The notes beneath the pieces are model-generated. The model did not search any database. It worked only from the letters and a program-made list of their open reading frames with translations, and was not told the origin of the DNA. Shown one piece after another: positions 61,532 through 64,000 of a stretch of 64,000 bases of DNA. Every line of letters begins with the position of its first letter. Within the stretch, counting starts at the first letter, position 1. The position numbers and the translations under genes were made by a program. Origin of the DNA: CAZAMB01 sp964501365 (GTDB lineage: Bacteria > Planctomycetota > Phycisphaerae > UBA1845); contig CAZCST010000037.1 of assembly GCA_964501365.1 (NCBI GenBank), positions 1-64,000 of the forward strand. The letters run 5' to 3'.

Positions 61532-61549
61532 GGTCGCTCGCGCTGTATT

Positions 61550-61566
61550 CCCCTTCTTGCAAGGGG
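61550..61566 (+). promoter_or_regulatory. Hairpin that can mask the fliF ribosome site
   Basis: Arms CCCCTT (61550-61555) and AAGGGG (61561-61566) with a five-base loop. The right arm is also the only ribosome-site-like sequence for fliF, ending 9 bases before its ATG at 61576. In mRNA the stem would hide it. This is visible structure; a control function is inferred. Confidence 0.5.
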
Positions 61567-61575
61567 TAGTTAGAC

Positions 61576-63258
61576 ATGGATCGATTGAAACATCTTCTGA
61601 CGCTCATTCAAACGCGGCTGAGCAAGCTCACGCTTTCGCAGCGCATCGCGATCGGAATGTGCGCAGCATTGATTGCGATTTCGTTCCTGTGGCTGCTTCA
61701 ATGGTCCACGACCCCGGAGATGACGCCCCTGGTGGCACGGGAACTGAATTACACCGAATTGGCCGCGGCCGAGGAGGCGCTCCGCGCAAATGGAATCGCA
61801 TTCGAAACCAGCGGGACGACGCTGCTGGTTCGCGAGGCGGATCGTCACAATGCGCTGCGATTGCTTCATACCGCCAACGCGCTTCCCGAGGGCAGTCTGT
61901 ATGACATGGCCGCTGCGGTGTCGAATCAAAACCCCTTTCAGCCGCCCGAACAGCGGGAATATGCGCACAACTACGCGATGGGAAATGAGCTGGCCAAGAT
62001 CATCGCCACGTCGCCATTTGTTCGGGAGGCGCGGGTATTGCTCAACCAGAAAACCAAGCGCCGCCTGGGAGCGGCCCCCGATTTGCCGACGGCGTCTGTG
62101 GCCGTGACGCTGCAACCCGGACAGGAAATCAATGACGGAATGGTGGAGGGTTTTGCAAAGCTCGTGGCCGGTGCGGTAGCCGGACTCAAGCCGCAAAACG
62201 TATCCATCACCGATGTTCGCACGGGACGATCGTACAGCGTGCCTGCGCCGGAGGACTCCGCGGGTCTGGATGCGCTAAGTCTGGAAAAGAAACGGGAGGA
62301 TCACCTTCGGGCCAAAATTCTCAACTCGCTCGCCGATGTTCCGGGAGTGCGGGTGGCCGTGCGAGTGGAGCTCGATTCCGCCAAGCGTGTGACCCAGAAA
62401 ATCCGCCACGATGCTCCACAGCCGAAAACAGAATCCACACAATCGAGCGATTCGTCCACCGGCGGCGGCGCAGTGGAGTCAGGAGTTCAGGCGAACCTGG
62501 GTCAATCCGTGGCGGAAAATCCGCCAGGTCAATCCACCACAACCGAAGATACAAAAGTGGAGAATTTTGAGCCGAAGCTGAGCCAGACCGAGACGGTGGA
62601 GCAATCGCCGTTTGCCGTCAAGAAAGTTACGGCCGCGGTCGGCATTCCACGCAGCTTTGTGGCCGGCGTGTTCAAGCTGCGTTACCCCGACAAGACCGAA
62701 CCGAAGGATGATGATCCTGAATTCATTTCCCTGCGCGACGAGCAGGTGAAGCGGATCAGGGCGAGTGTCGAGCGGATCGTCATGTCCAAAAGCAACGATG
62801 ACGTTGATGTGGGCGTGTACCCTGACGTGGAGTGGAGCGCGGAGGGCGGCAGTTGGAGCCGACAGCCCGGCGCGCCCCCCGTCGTGCAGGCCGGCGCAGA
62901 AGGATTCGATGCGTTTGGTCTCTTGCGTACCTACGGGCCTCAGGCGGGGATGGGCCTGCTGGCGCTGATGAGTTTGTTTTTCGTGACGCGGCTGGCCAAC
63001 CGGGCTTCGGCGACGTCCGCGAGTGCGTATCGCGCCATGTCCACGTCGGCAACCTCAGCGACGGACGAGCCAATGCTGAACATGGGTTCGCAGGCCATTG
63101 GTCAGGCGCTGGTTTCATCGGACAGCGTGCTGACTGGGCGGGAAGTGGATGACGATACGCTGCGATTCCAGGAGTTAGGGGAGGAAGTTTCCAAGCTTGT
63201 GGAAAGTGATCCGCAGGGGACGGCGGCACTGCTGCGACGCTGGGTTGAAGAGGTATAG
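61576..63258 (+). CDS. fliF: Flagellar MS-ring protein FliF
   Basis: Inner-membrane ring of the flagellar base, 560 residues, usual length. An N-terminal membrane segment (IAIGMCAALIAISFLWLL) is followed by the ring-building motifs (EEALRANGIAFETSG, NYAMGNELAKIIATS, VREARVLLNQK) and a linker region. The C-terminal membrane segment is AGMGLLALMSLFFV. The last part ends in the FliG-binding tail (LVESDPQGTAALLRRWVEE). It precedes fliG by 41 bases. Confidence 0.95.
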   Translation: MDRLKHLLTLIQTRLSKLTLSQRIAIGMCAALIAISFLWLLQWSTTPEMTPLVARELNYTELAAAEEALRANGIAFETSGTTLLVREADRHNALRLLHTANALPEGSLYDMAAAVSNQNPFQPPEQREYAHNYAMGNELAKIIATSPFVREARVLLNQKTKRRLGAAPDLPTASVAVTLQPGQEINDGMVEGFAKLVAGAVAGLKPQNVSITDVRTGRSYSVPAPEDSAGLDALSLEKKREDHLRAKILNSLADVPGVRVAVRVELDSAKRVTQKIRHDAPQPKTESTQSSDSSTGGGAVESGVQANLGQSVAENPPGQSTTTEDTKVENFEPKLSQTETVEQSPFAVKKVTAAVGIPRSFVAGVFKLRYPDKTEPKDDDPEFISLRDEQVKRIRASVERIVMSKSNDDVDVGVYPDVEWSAEGGSWSRQPGAPPVVQAGAEGFDAFGLLRTYGPQAGMGLLALMSLFFVTRLANRASATSASAYRAMSTSATSATDEPMLNMGSQAIGQALVSSDSVLTGREVDDDTLRFQELGEEVSKLVESDPQGTAALLRRWVEEV

Positions 63259-63299
63259 ACGATTCTTGTTGAGTGGAAACATTCCACCCGGGTGAAACG

Positions 63300-64000
63300 A
63301 TGGGCTCTACGGAAGCAACCAGCAGTGCGGCACAAGGCGGCGCTGATTCCGCGTCCATCAAGGGGCTCACCAAAGCTGCGATTTTGCTGCTCAACTTAGA
63401 GGGTGAGGTTGCGGCGCAGGTCCTCAAGCATCTCGATGAGCAGGTGGTCGAGGAAATCACCCGCGAGATCGCCAAAATCGATCTGGTTGGTTCGGACGCA
63501 CGCGGAAAGGTCATCGAGGAGTTTTATAACCTTTCGCTTGCGCGCTCCTATGCGAAGCAGGGCGGCGTGGGGTATGCCAAGGCGCTGTTGCAAAAGGCGC
63601 TGCCCGCCGACCAGGCCGCGCATGTGATGAAGCTGATCGAGCATCAGATTTATCGCAAACCATTTTCCTTTCTCGCCAAGACCGATCCTGAAAACCTGAT
63701 GACCTTTATTCAGGACGAGCACCCTCAGACGATTGCGCTCATTCTCGCGCACCTTACCCCGACGGTCGCCGGTGAAATCCTTTCGGGATTGCCGTTGAAT
63801 AAGCAACTCGAAGTTGTGGCGCGGATTGCCAAGATGGACAACACGAATCCTGAAGTGATTCGCGAGGTCGAGTCCGGCCTGGAAATGCGGCTTTCGGGTG
63901 TCATGACCCAGACGTTTCAGAAAGTGGGCGGCGTCGAAAGCGTGGCCGAAATGCTCAATGTGGCTGATCGCGCAACGGAAAAGGGAATTCTCGAAGCACT
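63300..64000 (+). CDS. fliG: Flagellar motor switch protein FliG (cut by window end)
   Basis: First 233 codons of FliG, open to the end of the window. An Ala/Ser-rich start is followed by KGLTKAAILLLNLEGEVAAQVL, HLDEQVVEEITREIAKID, and the middle domain with the EHPQ motif (FIQDEHPQTIALILAHL) and GLPLNKQLEVVARIAKMD. The ATG at 63300 is 41 bases after fliF. The C-terminal torque domain, with its charged residues, lies outside the window. Confidence 0.95.
   Translation, partial: MGSTEATSSAAQGGADSASIKGLTKAAILLLNLEGEVAAQVLKHLDEQVVEEITREIAKIDLVGSDARGKVIEEFYNLSLARSYAKQGGVGYAKALLQKALPADQAAHVMKLIEHQIYRKPFSFLAKTDPENLMTFIQDEHPQTIALILAHLTPTVAGEILSGLPLNKQLEVVARIAKMDNTNPEVIREVESGLEMRLSGVMTQTFQKVGGVESVAEMLNVADRATEKGILEA

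Overview
The window looks like a chromosomal segment of a Planctomycetota bacterium, probably close to the Phycisphaerae. This rests on four kinds of gene seen together: dockerin-like secreted proteins, PEP-CTERM proteins, a flagellar system with a very long FliD, and lipid A genes (lpxD, lpxI) that imply an LPS-bearing outer membrane. No rRNA, tRNA or CRISPR array was found. The class-level placement is an inference.

Layout. 1-5.9 kb: tail of an IS5-type transposase, a YfdX-like secreted protein, NAD synthetase, a von Willebrand A protein and an HDOD regulator. 6.4-13.3 kb: flagellar filament block with two flagellins, a 1047-residue FliD and FliS. 13.4-17.8 kb: family 4 uracil-DNA glycosylase, PriA and archaeal-type phosphoglycerate mutase. 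18-24.2 kb: a PEP-CTERM protein between two multi-hairpin repeat elements, HutH, a DUF11 secreted protein, PanD and an NDUFA9-like protein. 24.2-33 kb: a GxxExxY cassette, an LsrF-like aldolase, then an Rrf2-controlled SUF operon (sufA type, sufB, sufC, sufD, sufS, sufU, sufT) interrupted by three small repeat elements. 33-46.9 kb: cell-surface and envelope genes, including a Cys-rich protein, a GT2 glycosyltransferase, LpxD, a metalloprotease/RCC1/dockerin fusion, two tandem dockerin-like paralogues, a DoxX-like protein and LpxI. 47-57.1 kb: an FG-GAP lipoprotein, a two-lobed aspartyl protease-like protein, a PEP-CTERM protein, ComEA-like and GH10-like proteins, PurC and a TPR protein. 57.2-64 kb: flagellar basal-body operon (FlgN-like, soluble histidine kinase, sigma-54 activator, flgB, flgC, fliE, fliF, fliG; fliG is cut by the window end).

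How the genes work together. The two flagellar blocks supply filament, cap and chaperones on one side and rod and MS ring plus a FlrBC-type two-component switch on the other. The SUF block is a complete Fe-S assembly pathway behind one promoter with Rrf2-type operator sequences.

The most unusual signal is a set of four small intergenic elements between 24.2 and 32.2 kb. Three carry arrays of 7-, 8- or 9-base repeats in inverted orientation. The fourth is a near-perfect hairpin of similar A/G-rich words. Two enclose a small gene (GxxExxY; an S23/IVP-type four-helix bundle protein) and two are empty. Three lie inside the SUF operon exactly between a stop codon and the next gene. They resemble mobile intervening sequences placed in mRNA rather than rRNA.
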